Positions 15,422 through 23,317 of a DNA stretch of 33,001 nt are shown piece by piece (position 1 is the stretch's first letter; each line of letters begins with the position of its first letter). The notes beneath the pieces are model-generated. The model was not told where the DNA came from and did not search any database. It saw nothing but the letters and a program-made list of their open reading frames with translations. Position numbers and translations under genes: made by a program. Source of the stretch: Acidimicrobiaceae bacterium (GTDB lineage Bacteria; Actinomycetota; Acidimicrobiia; Acidimicrobiales; RAAP-2); assembly GCA_027365145.1 (NCBI GenBank), contig DAHXOA010000110.1, positions 1 through 33,001 on the forward strand, written 5' to 3'.

Positions 15422-16624
15422 CTACCCGGGCCCTCCCGTCGGGGAGGGGACGGACCCGTCCCTGTCGGGAGGGGGTTCGTCGCGACCGCTGCGGCGCTGG
15501 TAGCGGTGGAGGAAGAAGACGTGGAGCCGGCGGTAGAGGGAGCCCCGCTCGAAGCGCAGTGAGGCGTAGGTGGCACCGCCCACGGGAATGGGGAGCCAGA
15601 AGTTGAGGGCGCGGTAGGCGAGGACACCGGAGAGCGCCTCGCCGTAGGTGGGCCCGAAGCCGACGATCATGGAGGTGAGGACGACTTCGACGACCCCGAG
15701 ACCGCTCGGGGTGATGGGGATGGCAGCGAGGATGTTGGCGAGGCCGTAGGCGACGAGCACGTCGAAGGGTGAGATGAAGTAGCTGAAGGCGGCGACGAAG
15801 ACCCACAGGGACGCGGCGTCGAGCAACCAGTTCGCCGCCGCCCAGACGATGGCTCGGGTCAGGAGCTCGCGGTCGTCGAGCAGGGCCGAGAACCGCTTGG
15901 CCAGCCGCCCGAGCAGGGCGGTCACGCGCTGGTCGTCGATGAAGCGGATGCGCCTGGAGATCCGGGCGATGACGATCCCGGCGCGTTGCTCTCCCCGTGT
16001 GAGTAGGTAGAAGAGCCCACCGAACGCGCCGAGGAGCACCACGCCGAGGGCGGCGGCCAGGACGACGAAGATCGAGGCGGAGGTGGACTGCCCGTGCTGG
16101 TGGGTGGAAGGGGGATGGAAGCCGTGCAGCACCAGGAACCCCACGAGGGCGAACCAGAAGATGACGTTCAGCACGACGGCCGAACCGATCCCCTGTGTTC
16201 CGAGGGCGAACCCGGCGTCTGCCCCGGCCACCCCGGACTGGGTGAGGAGGCGGTAGCCGAGGGCCGCTCCCGGCGCCGTCCCGCCCGGCGACACGTGGCT
16301 GAGGGCCAGGGTCGACATGTTGATCCGGAACAGGCGCCGCCGCCTCGGGCTCCCCGGAGGGAGCACGGCATGGGTCAGCTGGGTGTAGGCGACGAGCGAC
16401 GCGCCCTCGAGCAGGGCACCGAGGATGAGGTACCAGGGGTTGATGTGGCCGAGGGCGGCGACCTCGGAGCGGTGGCTGGCCAGGAGCGGGATGGCGACGT
16501 AGAAGACGAAGAGAAACAAGAGGAGGATCCCGACGGTCCAGCGCACCTCCTTGCGGGCCAGGGGACCCCGGTGCCACCAGTGACGACGCTTCGGCGTGGT
16601 GTCCTCCTCGGGCATCCACGCCAT
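15422..16624 (-). CDS. Flippase-like (LPG synthase TM region / YbhN, UPF0104) membrane protein
   Basis: About 400 residues with seven or eight membrane segments, a basic N-terminus (TPKRRHWWHRGPLARKE) and a basic tail. The motifs ALSHVSPGGTAPGAALGYRLL, ILAAIPITPSGLGVVEVVL and AYRALNFWLPIPVGG are characteristic of the MprF N-terminal flippase region / YbhN family. Members move or handle lipids in the membrane, but no soluble aminoacyl-transferase domain is attached here, so lysyl-PG synthesis is not predicted. The start is the ATG at 16624 or at 16615. The frame stays open to 16957 but that part overlaps the divergent gene and has no homology. It heads a two-gene operon with the SEDS gene, which could reflect supply or flipping of a lipid-linked substrate (inference). 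Confidence 0.85.
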   Translation of the reverse strand: MAWMPEEDTTPKRRHWWHRGPLARKEVRWTVGILLLFLFVFYVAIPLLASHRSEVAALGHINPWYLILGALLEGASLVAYTQLTHAVLPPGSPRRRRLFRINMSTLALSHVSPGGTAPGAALGYRLLTQSGVAGADAGFALGTQGIGSAVVLNVIFWFALVGFLVLHGFHPPSTHQHGQSTSASIFVVLAAALGVVLLGAFGGLFYLLTRGEQRAGIVIARISRRIRFIDDQRVTALLGRLAKRFSALLDDRELLTRAIVWAAANWLLDAASLWVFVAAFSYFISPFDVLVAYGLANILAAIPITPSGLGVVEVVLTSMIVGFGPTYGEALSGVLAYRALNFWLPIPVGGATYASLRFERGSLYRRLHVFFLHRYQRRSGRDEPPPDRDGSVPSPTGGPG

Positions 16625-16664
16625 GTTTGCACGGTTGCATGCCGGCACCTGCCATGCTTGAGCG

Positions 16665-18029
16665 ATGGCTGACCTTCCGAGCCAGGCGGGCGAACGGCCT
16701 GTCGACGTTCGGGACGCGGCCGGGCGAGTCGGAGTGCCGGTGGCGGGAGCCGACGGCGGTGCCTCCGGCCTCCCGGTCGGGTCCGGCGCGAGCGACGTCG
16801 GATCGGATGGAGCCGCTGGATCGGATGGAGCCGCTGGATCGGGGGGAGCCGCTGGATCGGATGGAGCCGCTGGATCGGGGGGAGCGCCAGTGGCACGTCG
16901 GGACCGGCTCTTTGCCGCCGCCGAGTCCAAGGGCGTCCCGTTGCGCACCATCCTCACCGTCGATGCCGTCGTGGTGGCGACCTACATCGTCTACCGCCTC
17001 GTGGGCAGGCTGCGGGAGATCCTCCTGTGGCTGCTCATTGCCTCGTTCATCTCGCTCATCTTGAACCCGGCGGTGGTGTGGCTCGAACACCGCCGCCTGC
17101 GTCGGACGGCGGCGGTGACCGTGGTGTTCCTCCTTGCCGTGCTGGCGTTTGCCGGCATCGTCGGGCTGTTCGGCTACCCGCTGGTCAACGCGCTCACCCA
17201 TCTGGCCGAGCGCATCCCCGAGATGACCAGGCAGCTCAGGAAGGGCCACGGGGGGCTCGCTCGCGCCCTGCAGCGTGTCCACCTGTTGTCCTGGGTCCAG
17301 CACAACGCCCCGAAGCTGGCGAAGTACGCCGACAGCCTGTCCAAGCCGGCGCTCAGCCTGGGGACGAACCTGGGTCGGGCCGTGTTCTCGACGATCATCG
17401 CCCTACTCACCATCACCTTCCTCACCCTGTTCCTCCTGCTCGAGGCGCCGAGGATCCGGTCCGGTCTGCTCGGCACCCTGCGACCCGACCGGCGCCAGGT
17501 CGTGGAGGAGACCGCCAGGACGGTCTCGCACTCGGTGACCGCGTACGTGCTCGGGACGTTCGGGTTGTCGCTCCTCTTCGGCGCCGTCGTATACGTGACC
17601 CTGCTCGCCACGGGCGTGCCGTTCGCGCTGCTGATCGGCCTGTGGGTTGCCCTGGTGGCGATGATCCCGCTGATCGGTGGATTGATCGCCGGCGTTCCGA
17701 GCGTGGTGATCGCCCTCCTGCACTCGCCGACGTCCGCCATCATCGTGGCGGTTGTCTTCGTCCTCTTCCAGCTCACCGAGAACCACTTCCTCTACCCGCT
17801 GGTCATGAGCAGGACGGTACGGATGAACCCCCTGTGGGTGCTGCTCGCCGTCCTGATCGGCGCCAATCTCGGCGGCGTCTTCGGCTCCAGCCTTGGTGCG
17901 CTCACGGGCGCCTTGGTGGCGATCCCCGTCGGCGGTGCCTGCCAGGTCGTCTTCGGCGAGGTGTGGCGTCGTTCCCGACCGGGAGGGCCCATCGGGGGCG
18001 AGGAACGTCCCGTAAGCTCTCCGCCGTGA
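16665..18029 (+). CDS. AI-2E family transporter (TqsA/YhhT/PerM-like) membrane protein
   Basis: Membrane protein of the AI-2E superfamily with about eight hydrophobic segments; conserved pieces are LLIASFISLILNPAVVWLE, FLLLEAPRIRSGLL and the C-terminal MIPLIGGLIAGVPSVVIAL with TENHFLYPLVMSRTVRMNP. Family members have been linked to autoinducer-2, Na+/H+ exchange or stress tolerance, so the substrate is unknown. From the ATG at 16665 the protein has a ~75-residue Gly/Ser/Ala/Asp-rich head containing an 18-bp repeat (16801-16890). The GTG at 16890 (VARRDRLFAAAESKG) has GGGGGGAG five bases upstream and would give 379 residues, nearer the usual family length. The start is therefore open, and with the later one the repeat would be untranslated. 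The stop overlaps the next GTG. Confidence 0.85.
   Translation: MADLPSQAGERPVDVRDAAGRVGVPVAGADGGASGLPVGSGASDVGSDGAAGSDGAAGSGGAAGSDGAAGSGGAPVARRDRLFAAAESKGVPLRTILTVDAVVVATYIVYRLVGRLREILLWLLIASFISLILNPAVVWLEHRRLRRTAAVTVVFLLAVLAFAGIVGLFGYPLVNALTHLAERIPEMTRQLRKGHGGLARALQRVHLLSWVQHNAPKLAKYADSLSKPALSLGTNLGRAVFSTIIALLTITFLTLFLLLEAPRIRSGLLGTLRPDRRQVVEETARTVSHSVTAYVLGTFGLSLLFGAVVYVTLLATGVPFALLIGLWVALVAMIPLIGGLIAGVPSVVIALLHSPTSAIIVAVVFVLFQLTENHFLYPLVMSRTVRMNPLWVLLAVLIGANLGGVFGSSLGALTGALVAIPVGGACQVVFGEVWRRSRPGGPIGGEERPVSSPP
16801..16890 (+). repeat. 18-bp minisatellite, five units
   Basis: Five consecutive 18-base units start at 16801, 16819, 16837, 16855 and 16873. Units 1, 2 and 4 are identical (GATCGGATGGAGCCGCTG), unit 3 has GG in place of AT, and unit 5 shares that change and diverges at its end. 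In the frame of the AI-2E gene each unit gives Ser-(Asp/Gly)-Gly-Ala-Ala-Gly. Each unit contains GGAG, and the last one places GGAG five bases before the alternative GTG start at 16890. Confidence 0.95.
18013..18018 (+). promoter_or_regulatory. -10 element TAAGCT before the mannosyltransferase gene
   Basis: TAAGCT ends seven bases before the GTG at 18026, inside the last codons of the upstream gene. If active it would give a leaderless mRNA in addition to read-through from the AI-2E gene. No -35 box is obvious. Confidence 0.4.
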
Positions 18030-18787
18030 ACGTCCTGGTGGTGTTGCCCACGTACAACGAGTCCTCGAACATCGAACGTGTCCTGCGCCGGATCCGCGCC
18101 GCGCTGCCCGAGGCGACGGTCCTCGTCGTCGACGACGGCAGTCCCGACGGTACGGCGGAGATGGCGGAGAAGCTCGGCGCGGAGCTCGGTGCCGTCGACG
18201 TGCTGCGTCGGCCGTCGAAGTCGGGGCTGGGCGGTGCCTACCGGGACGGTTTCCGCTGGGGCATGGCACGGGGGTTCGACGCCTGTGTCGAGATGGATGC
18301 CGACCTGTCCCATGACCCCGAAGCGTTGCCCCAGGTGGTCGAGCCGCTGCGCCAGGGCTACGAGGTAGTGATCGGCTCCCGGTACATCCCCGGAGGGGTG
18401 ATCCCGAACTGGTCGTGGCACCGGCGCCTGCTGTCCCGGGGCGGGAACCTCTACGCGTCGGTCCTCCTCGGCCTGGGGATCGCCGACTCCACCTCGGGGT
18501 TCAGAGCGTATGCCATGTCCCTCCTCCAGAGGATCGACCTCGACCGGGTGCGGGCCGACGGGTACGGCTTCCAGATCGAGATGACCTACGTCTCCAAACA
18601 GGCGGGCGCCCGCATGACCGAGGTGCCTATCCGCTTCGTGGACCGGGTCGAGGGTGAGTCGAAGATGTCGAGCACGATCGTGGTCGAGGCGTTGGCGCTC
18701 GTCAGCTGGTGGGGCGCGAGGCGGCTGTTCGGGTCGCCGTCCGGTCGTCGGCTCGGAGCGCCTGGCGCTCCAGGGCCGCCGGAGTAG
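18026..18787 (+). CDS. Polyprenol monophosphomannose synthase-type GT2 glycosyltransferase
   Basis: 253-residue cytoplasmic, membrane-associated glycosyltransferase of the DPM1/Ppm1 group, which transfers mannose from GDP-mannose to polyprenyl phosphate. The GT-A core is clear: VLPTYNESSNIERVL, VVDDGSPDGTAEMA, GLGGAYRDGFRWGM, the metal-binding EMDADLSHDPEAL (DAD), IGSRYIPGG and the late SGFRAY and YGFQIEM. There is no C-terminal transmembrane domain, as in single-domain actinobacterial Ppm catalytic subunits. Mannose specificity is inferred from family resemblance; glucose-type relatives are the main alternative. The GTG overlaps the AI-2E gene stop by four bases. Confidence 0.88.
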   Translation: MNVLVVLPTYNESSNIERVLRRIRAALPEATVLVVDDGSPDGTAEMAEKLGAELGAVDVLRRPSKSGLGGAYRDGFRWGMARGFDACVEMDADLSHDPEALPQVVEPLRQGYEVVIGSRYIPGGVIPNWSWHRRLLSRGGNLYASVLLGLGIADSTSGFRAYAMSLLQRIDLDRVRADGYGFQIEMTYVSKQAGARMTEVPIRFVDRVEGESKMSSTIVVEALALVSWWGARRLFGSPSGRRLGAPGAPGPPE

Positions 18788-18836
18788 GAACCGGGAGGTA
18801 CCCCAGACGTGGTTCGTGCTGTCGCGATGAGCCGCC

Positions 18837-18852
18837 CGGTCCCCGGGGACCG
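18837..18852. promoter_or_regulatory. Perfect 16-bp palindrome over the response-regulator ribosome site
   Basis: CGGTCCCCGGGGACCG is perfectly self-complementary and ends three bases before the ATG at 18856. It contains the only Shine-Dalgarno-like purines (GGGGA) for that start. It may be a protein-binding operator, perhaps for the regulator itself, or an RNA hairpin that masks the site. No homologous site is seen elsewhere in the window. Confidence 0.45.
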
Positions 18853-18855
18853 ACC

Positions 18856-19560
18856 ATGAACGGTCGGGGAGGGGAACCCACGCGCGTGCTGGTCGTCGAC
18901 GACGAACCGTTCATCACCGACGTCGTGGCCACCGCGTTGCGGTTCGAGGGATTTCTCGCCGACGTGGCGGCGAGCGGGGCCGAGGCGTTGCGCCTCGTGC
19001 AAGAGGCGGCGTTCGGCATCGTGATCCTGGACGTGATGCTGCCCGACATGGAGGGCATCGAGGTAAGTCGCCGGATGCGAGCCACCGGGATCGACACCCC
19101 CGTGCTCTTCTTGACCGCTCGCGACGCGACCGCCGACAAGGTGGAGGGCCTGGCGGTAGGCGACGACTACGTGACCAAGCCGTTCAGCCTGGACGAGCTG
19201 GTCGCCCGGGTGCGGGCGGTGCTGAGGCGGACGGAGCCGGGGGATCCCGTCGACGACGGCCGGATCCGGTTCGCCGACCTCGTGCTGGACGCGGAGACCT
19301 TCGAGGTCTGGCGGGCCGGCGAGCTGATCGAGCTCACGGCGACGGAGTTCCGTCTCCTCGAGTACCTGATGATCAATGCCCGTCGGGTCCTGTCGAAGTC
19401 CGAGATCCTGGATGCGGTCTGGGACATCGACTTCGCCGGGGACCCCAACATCGTGGAGACCTACATCAGCTACCTCCGGAAGAAGATCGACTGCTACGAC
19501 CCCCCGTTGGTCCACACGGTGCGCCGGGTGGGCTACAGCCTGCGCGAACCCCGCCGATGA
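18856..19560 (+). CDS. OmpR/PhoB-family response regulator
   Basis: 234 residues: N-terminal receiver domain (RVLVVDDEPFITDVV with the acidic pair, phosphoacceptor Asp59 in VILDVMLPD, the Thr of LFLTARD and Lys of VTKPFS), then a winged-helix DNA-binding domain (LTATEFRLLEYLMINARRVLSK and DPNIVETYISYLRKKID, ending HTVRRVGYSLRE). All phosphorylation residues are present, so it should be a functional regulator. The ATG at 18856 lies just after a 16-bp palindrome. The in-frame GTG at 18886, only ten codons on, has a stronger ribosome site (GGGGAGGGGAA) and still includes the whole receiver, so it is a real alternative. The stop overlaps the kinase ATG (ATGA). Confidence 0.95.
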   Translation: MNGRGGEPTRVLVVDDEPFITDVVATALRFEGFLADVAASGAEALRLVQEAAFGIVILDVMLPDMEGIEVSRRMRATGIDTPVLFLTARDATADKVEGLAVGDDYVTKPFSLDELVARVRAVLRRTEPGDPVDDGRIRFADLVLDAETFEVWRAGELIELTATEFRLLEYLMINARRVLSKSEILDAVWDIDFAGDPNIVETYISYLRKKIDCYDPPLVHTVRRVGYSLREPRR

Positions 19561-21125
19561 GACTGCGACGCCGCCTGGTGATCACGATGGTCGTCCTCGT
19601 CATCGTGGCGTTGGGCACGACGTCGCTCGTGACGCTCGACTCCCTCCACTCCTACCTCTACGGTCGGACCGACCAGGAGCTCGAAGATAGCCAGGTCCAG
19701 GTGGACGACTACGTGCTCCACGCCGACCGGGTCCACGTCCCGCTGTCAGTTGCCATCATCTCGCTCCGGGTGAGCCCGCTCGTCTACGTCGAGATCCTCG
19801 GGCCCGACGGGCAGCCGGTGGTCGTGCGGCCGTCGGGAAACCGCACCGACGCGGAGCCTGCTCCGCGGCTACCGGCCGTCCTCCCGACGCGCCCCCCGAT
19901 GACGAGAGCGGAGCTGGACCGGATGCACGGGAGCTACCACCCCAACGGTGCCGCCATCGACGTCCCCTCGGTGGCGCGGGATGGGCCGGAGTACCGGTTA
20001 CAGGCCACGGCACTCCCGGGTGGCACGCTCGTGGTCGCCACGTCGCTCGTTTCGGTGAACGACACGCTCCGGTCGCTGCGCAACGTGGAGGTCGGGATCT
20101 CGGCCGTGGTGCTGGCTGCACTCATCGCCCTGGTCACCGTGTTCGTCAGTCGTGGCCTTCGCTCGCTCGACGACATGACCGAGACGGCCGGGGCGATCGC
20201 CGCCGGAGACCTCACGCGGCGGGTCGATCCCGAAGGAGGGAAGGGGGAGATCGGTCGTCTCGGCACGGCACTGAACGGGATGTTGAGCCAGATCGAGGCA
20301 GCCTTCCTCCAGCGCACCCGTTCCGAGGAGCGGCTCCGGGAGTTCCTGGCCGACGCCTCCCACGAGCTCCGAACGCCCCTGACGTCGATCCGTGGGTACG
20401 CCGAGCTGATCCGGAAGGACGCGCTCGATGAGGACGGCCGGGAACGGGCATTGGAGCGGATCGAGAGCGAGTCGGCGCGAATGGGTCGGATCGTCGAAAA
20501 CCTGCTCGCGCTGGCCCGTGCCGACGACGCCCCCGTGGTCGATCTCCTCCCTGTCGACCTCGTCCCCGTGGTGCTGGGCGCCGTCGACGACGCCCGGGCG
20601 CTCGGCGAGCACCACCCGATCGCGCTGGAGGCGCCGGCGCCGGTCGTGTGCGAGGCCGATGCGCTCATGGTCGGGCAGATCGTGCACAACCTCCTCCAGA
20701 ACGCCGTGCGGCACACCCCGCCGACGACCCCGATCGAGGTGGAGGTGGCGGCGGAGTCCGGTGCCGGGGTCCTCCGGGTGCGTGACCACGGCCCGGGGCT
20801 GACCCCCGAGCAGGCCGACCGGGTGTTCGAGCGCTTCTACCGGGCCACGCCGGACGGTGCCCGGCGGGGAACGGGTCTCGGGCTCACGATCGTGGCCGCC
20901 CTGGTCCACCTACTCGGTGGCACCGTCTCGGTCGACAGTGCCCCGGGCATGGGCGCATGCTTCGAGGTTCGCCTCCGGCTCGCACCCGGACCGGTAGCGC
21001 ACGCCGGTCCGGCTTCCCGATCCGGAGGGCGACCCGGCTCCGATCCCCGACCGGGTCCGAGCACGGTATCCGACGGAACGCGGGCTGGTCCCGCGCCGGT
21101 AGACGACCGTGTCGCCGGGAGGTGA
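19557..21125 (+). CDS. Membrane sensor histidine kinase, partner of the response regulator
   Basis: 522 residues. One transmembrane helix (about 8-28) and a second (about 180-200) enclose an extracytoplasmic sensor region of ~150 residues without recognisable family. A HAMP linker follows (GLRSLDDMTETAGAIAAGDLTRRV), then the HisKA domain with the H-box FLADASHELRTPLTSIRGYAEL (phospho-accepting His269) and the HATPase domain with N-box HNLLQNAVRHT, G1 RDHGPGL, F-box RFYRAT and G2 GTGLGLTIVAAL. A Gly/Pro/Arg-rich tail of ~45 residues ends the protein. The layout resembles actinobacterial MprB/TrcS-type kinases. It overlaps the regulator by four bases and the hydrolase gene by 17. The stimulus is unknown; the envelope setting suggests a cell-surface signal (inference). 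Confidence 0.95.
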   Translation: MRLRRRLVITMVVLVIVALGTTSLVTLDSLHSYLYGRTDQELEDSQVQVDDYVLHADRVHVPLSVAIISLRVSPLVYVEILGPDGQPVVVRPSGNRTDAEPAPRLPAVLPTRPPMTRAELDRMHGSYHPNGAAIDVPSVARDGPEYRLQATALPGGTLVVATSLVSVNDTLRSLRNVEVGISAVVLAALIALVTVFVSRGLRSLDDMTETAGAIAAGDLTRRVDPEGGKGEIGRLGTALNGMLSQIEAAFLQRTRSEERLREFLADASHELRTPLTSIRGYAELIRKDALDEDGRERALERIESESARMGRIVENLLALARADDAPVVDLLPVDLVPVVLGAVDDARALGEHHPIALEAPAPVVCEADALMVGQIVHNLLQNAVRHTPPTTPIEVEVAAESGAGVLRVRDHGPGLTPEQADRVFERFYRATPDGARRGTGLGLTIVAALVHLLGGTVSVDSAPGMGACFEVRLRLAPGPVAHAGPASRSGGRPGSDPRPGPSTVSDGTRAGPAPVDDRVAGR

Positions 21126-21924
21126 CCGACCGGCGCGGTCGCCCGTGCTCCTCCTGCACGGGCAACCGGGGAGCGCCCGGGCGTGGGACGCGGTCGTCCC
21201 CGGGCTCGCGACCCGCCACCGCGTGCTCGTCCCCGATCGGCCCGGCTACGGGAGCTCGACGCTCGATCCAGTCGGCCTGGCCGACAACGCCGAGCTGGCC
21301 GCGTCGTGCCTGACGGCCCACGACGCGGCACCCGCCACGGTCGTCGGCCACAGTTGGGCGGGCGGGGTGGCCGTGCTCCTGGCGGCGCGCCATCCGGAGC
21401 TGGTGCGCAGCCTGGTGCTCGTGGGATCCGTCGGCGCGCCACAGAGCGTGACTGCCCTGGATCGGCTGCTCGCGGTCCCCGGGGCGGGTGACGCACTGGC
21501 GGCCGCCGGGTTCGTCGGCGCCTGGGCGGCTCTGGGCCCGATCCGGCGGGGTGCGGCCTACCTGCCCCCCCGCTGGGGAAGCCGGTTGGCGGCGTTGCTG
21601 CCCGACGACGAGCTGGAGGAGGACTGGCACGAGGTGGTCGGTCGGACCCGGCACGCCTTCATGGTCGAACAGCGGGCGCTGGTCGACGAACTGCCGACTG
21701 TCCAGGCCGCGCTCGCGGACGTGACGGCACCTACGACGGTCGTCTCGGGGACGTGGGACGCCGTGGTCCCCCTGGAGGCGAGCCGCTTCCTGGCCGAGAC
21801 GATCGGCGGTGCCCGCCTCCACGTGCTGGGCGGGGTGGGCCACTTCGTGGCGCGTGACGCTCCGGAGGTGTTGATCGAGGTGATCACCGCGACCGATCGC
21901 CGGGGACTCGACGGGATGCCGTGA
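21109..21924 (+). CDS. Alpha/beta-hydrolase fold protein
   Basis: 271-residue cytoplasmic hydrolase. The fold and catalytic triad are visible: oxyanion-hole HGQPGSARAW, nucleophile elbow GHSWAGG (Ser), the acid in SGTWDAVVP and the His in GGVGHFVARDAP. A cap region (roughly residues 130-205) separates strands 6 and 7. The substrate cannot be named; esterase, epoxide hydrolase-like or lactonase activities all fit this family. The GTG start overlaps the kinase gene by 17 bases, so it is part of the two-component operon, and no later start keeps the HGQPG motif. Only 40 bases separate it from the end of the convergent menF. Confidence 0.85.
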   Translation: MSPGGDRPARSPVLLLHGQPGSARAWDAVVPGLATRHRVLVPDRPGYGSSTLDPVGLADNAELAASCLTAHDAAPATVVGHSWAGGVAVLLAARHPELVRSLVLVGSVGAPQSVTALDRLLAVPGAGDALAAAGFVGAWAALGPIRRGAAYLPPRWGSRLAALLPDDELEEDWHEVVGRTRHAFMVEQRALVDELPTVQAALADVTAPTTVVSGTWDAVVPLEASRFLAETIGGARLHVLGGVGHFVARDAPEVLIEVITATDRRGLDGMP

Positions 21925-21964
21925 TCGACGATCGAGACCGGGCCGGACCCGATCGGCATCCCGG

Positions 21965-23317
21965 TCAGGCGGCGCTGTCCCCGGGACGTATCTCCGGCGG
22001 GGGAAACAGGGCGGTGAGGACCGAGTCGAGCTTGAGGCGGGTCTCTTCGAGCTCGCGTTGGGGATCGGACTGGGCGACGATCCCGACGCCGGCGGTGAGT
22101 CGGGCGCGTCTGCCCTCGAAGACCGCCGAGCGGATCCCGTACCACCAGGCGCCGTTCCCGTCGCCGTCGACCCAGCCCACCGGGCCCCCATACTGGCCGC
22201 GGGGGTGGGGTTCGAGGCGAGCGATGAGCTCCAGCGCGGCGGCCGTCGGCACCCCCCCGACCGCCGGGGTGGGGTGGAGGAGCGCGGCCAGCGCTAGCGC
22301 ATCCGGTGACCCGTCGGCGTCCCGCAACGTTCCCTCGATATCCGTTCCCAGGTGGGAGATGGAACGGAGGGCGACCAGGCGGGGTTGGTCGGGAATGGCG
22401 ATGCGATCGCACCACGGCCCGAGCGCGGCGCCGATGGCATCGACGACGAAGCGGTGCTCGGCTCCGTCCTTCTCGGAGGAGAGCAGGGAGGATCCACGAC
22501 CCGCGCTGGTGCCGGCCAGCGGCCGACACTCGACGGCGGTGCCCTGGCGGGAGACCAGGAGTTCGGGGGTGGCACCCACGAACCGCCCCTGGCCCGACGG
22601 GAAGGCGAACACGGCGCATCCCGGTTCGAGGTCCCGCCACCGCCGGATCAGCGCTGCTTCGTCCGGGGCGCCGGGGAGAAGCGCGTCAGCCTGCCTGGTC
22701 ACCACCACCTTCACGACGACACCGGCGTCGATGGCTGCCACTGCCCGTCGCACGAGGTCGGCGTAGTCGGCATCGGTCGTCGCCAGGGTGACGACCGGTC
22801 GCCCCGGGTCGCCCCGGGTCGCCCCGGGTCGGCCCGGGGCCCGTTCGGCTACCCCATCGGGTAGACGCCCCTGGGTCCCGACGGGCTGATCGAGCTCCTG
22901 TTCGACGACGGACAGGGGATCACGCTGTCGCGCACCGGCGGCGTGGACCGTGGTGGCCCACGTCTCGCCGGTGGAGGTCCGGACGACCAGGAACTCGGGT
23001 ACGACCAACGTGGTCGGGCCGGCCCGATCGAAGGGGAACGCACCGAAGGCGAGCACGCCACTCCCCCGAAGGCAGACGGCATCGTCGACGTCGATGGACC
23101 GGAGCCAACGGCGAGCGAGGGACGGCGCGGGAGGCCGCGCACCCGCGCCGGGTCCACCGGCGAGCTGGTCCAGGGACCCGGTGAGCCGGGCCGCCTCGCC
23201 GATCGCCGCCATCTGCAGGTCGCCGTCGTCGAAGAAGATGCCTCGACCGGCAACGGCTCCGACCAGGTCGAGCGCCGGGGAGGGCTCGATCCGACGGCTG
23301 GAGGCCACGAGGCTCAC
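21965..23317 (-). CDS. menF: Isochorismate synthase (MenF/EntC family)
   Basis: Converts chorismate to isochorismate. 450 residues with the chorismate-binding C-terminal domain: VVVKVVVTR, ATPELLVSRQGTAVECRPLAGT, SEKDGAEHRFVVDAI, ISHLGTDIEGTL, LHPTPAVGGVPT and the final AGVGIVAQSDPQRELEET. The GTG start overlaps the ubiE/menG stop (GTGA). That neighbour makes a menaquinone role much more likely than siderophore synthesis, since no EntB/EntA-type genes are nearby. A run of three 10-bp repeats (22801-22830) lies in a linker before the catalytic domain. Because the unit is not a multiple of three, gain or loss of one copy would shift the frame. Confidence 0.93.
   Translation of the reverse strand: MSLVASSRRIEPSPALDLVGAVAGRGIFFDDGDLQMAAIGEAARLTGSLDQLAGGPGAGARPPAPSLARRWLRSIDVDDAVCLRGSGVLAFGAFPFDRAGPTTLVVPEFLVVRTSTGETWATTVHAAGARQRDPLSVVEQELDQPVGTQGRLPDGVAERAPGRPGATRGDPGRPVVTLATTDADYADLVRRAVAAIDAGVVVKVVVTRQADALLPGAPDEAALIRRWRDLEPGCAVFAFPSGQGRFVGATPELLVSRQGTAVECRPLAGTSAGRGSSLLSSEKDGAEHRFVVDAIGAALGPWCDRIAIPDQPRLVALRSISHLGTDIEGTLRDADGSPDALALAALLHPTPAVGGVPTAAALELIARLEPHPRGQYGGPVGWVDGDGNGAWWYGIRSAVFEGRRARLTAGVGIVAQSDPQRELEETRLKLDSVLTALFPPPEIRPGDSAA
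22801..22830. repeat. 10-bp tandem repeat in menF (three units)
   Basis: The unit GCCCCGGGTC occurs three times in a row, flanked by partial copies (GTC before, GGCCCGGGG after). It is inside menF in a Pro/Gly/Arg-rich linker (GRPGATRGDPGRP on the coding strand), outside the catalytic motifs. Confidence 0.9.

Noticed and set aside
16625-16957. Upstream extension of the flippase-like gene to 16957 (minus strand)
   Set aside because: The extra ~110 residues are Pro/Ala/Ser repeats read from the 18-bp minisatellite in reverse and overlap the divergent gene; family similarity begins after the ATGs at 16624/16615.
16665-18029. Autoinducer-2 export (quorum sensing) from the AI-2E family name
   Set aside because: The name comes from TqsA; other members transport ions or have unknown substrates, and no luxS or lsr gene is in the window.
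21936-21966. Possible bidirectional terminator GACCGGG...CCCGGTC between the hydrolase and menF
   Set aside because: Seven-base arms with a 17-base loop and no T-run are expected by chance in this composition; position is suggestive but not enough.
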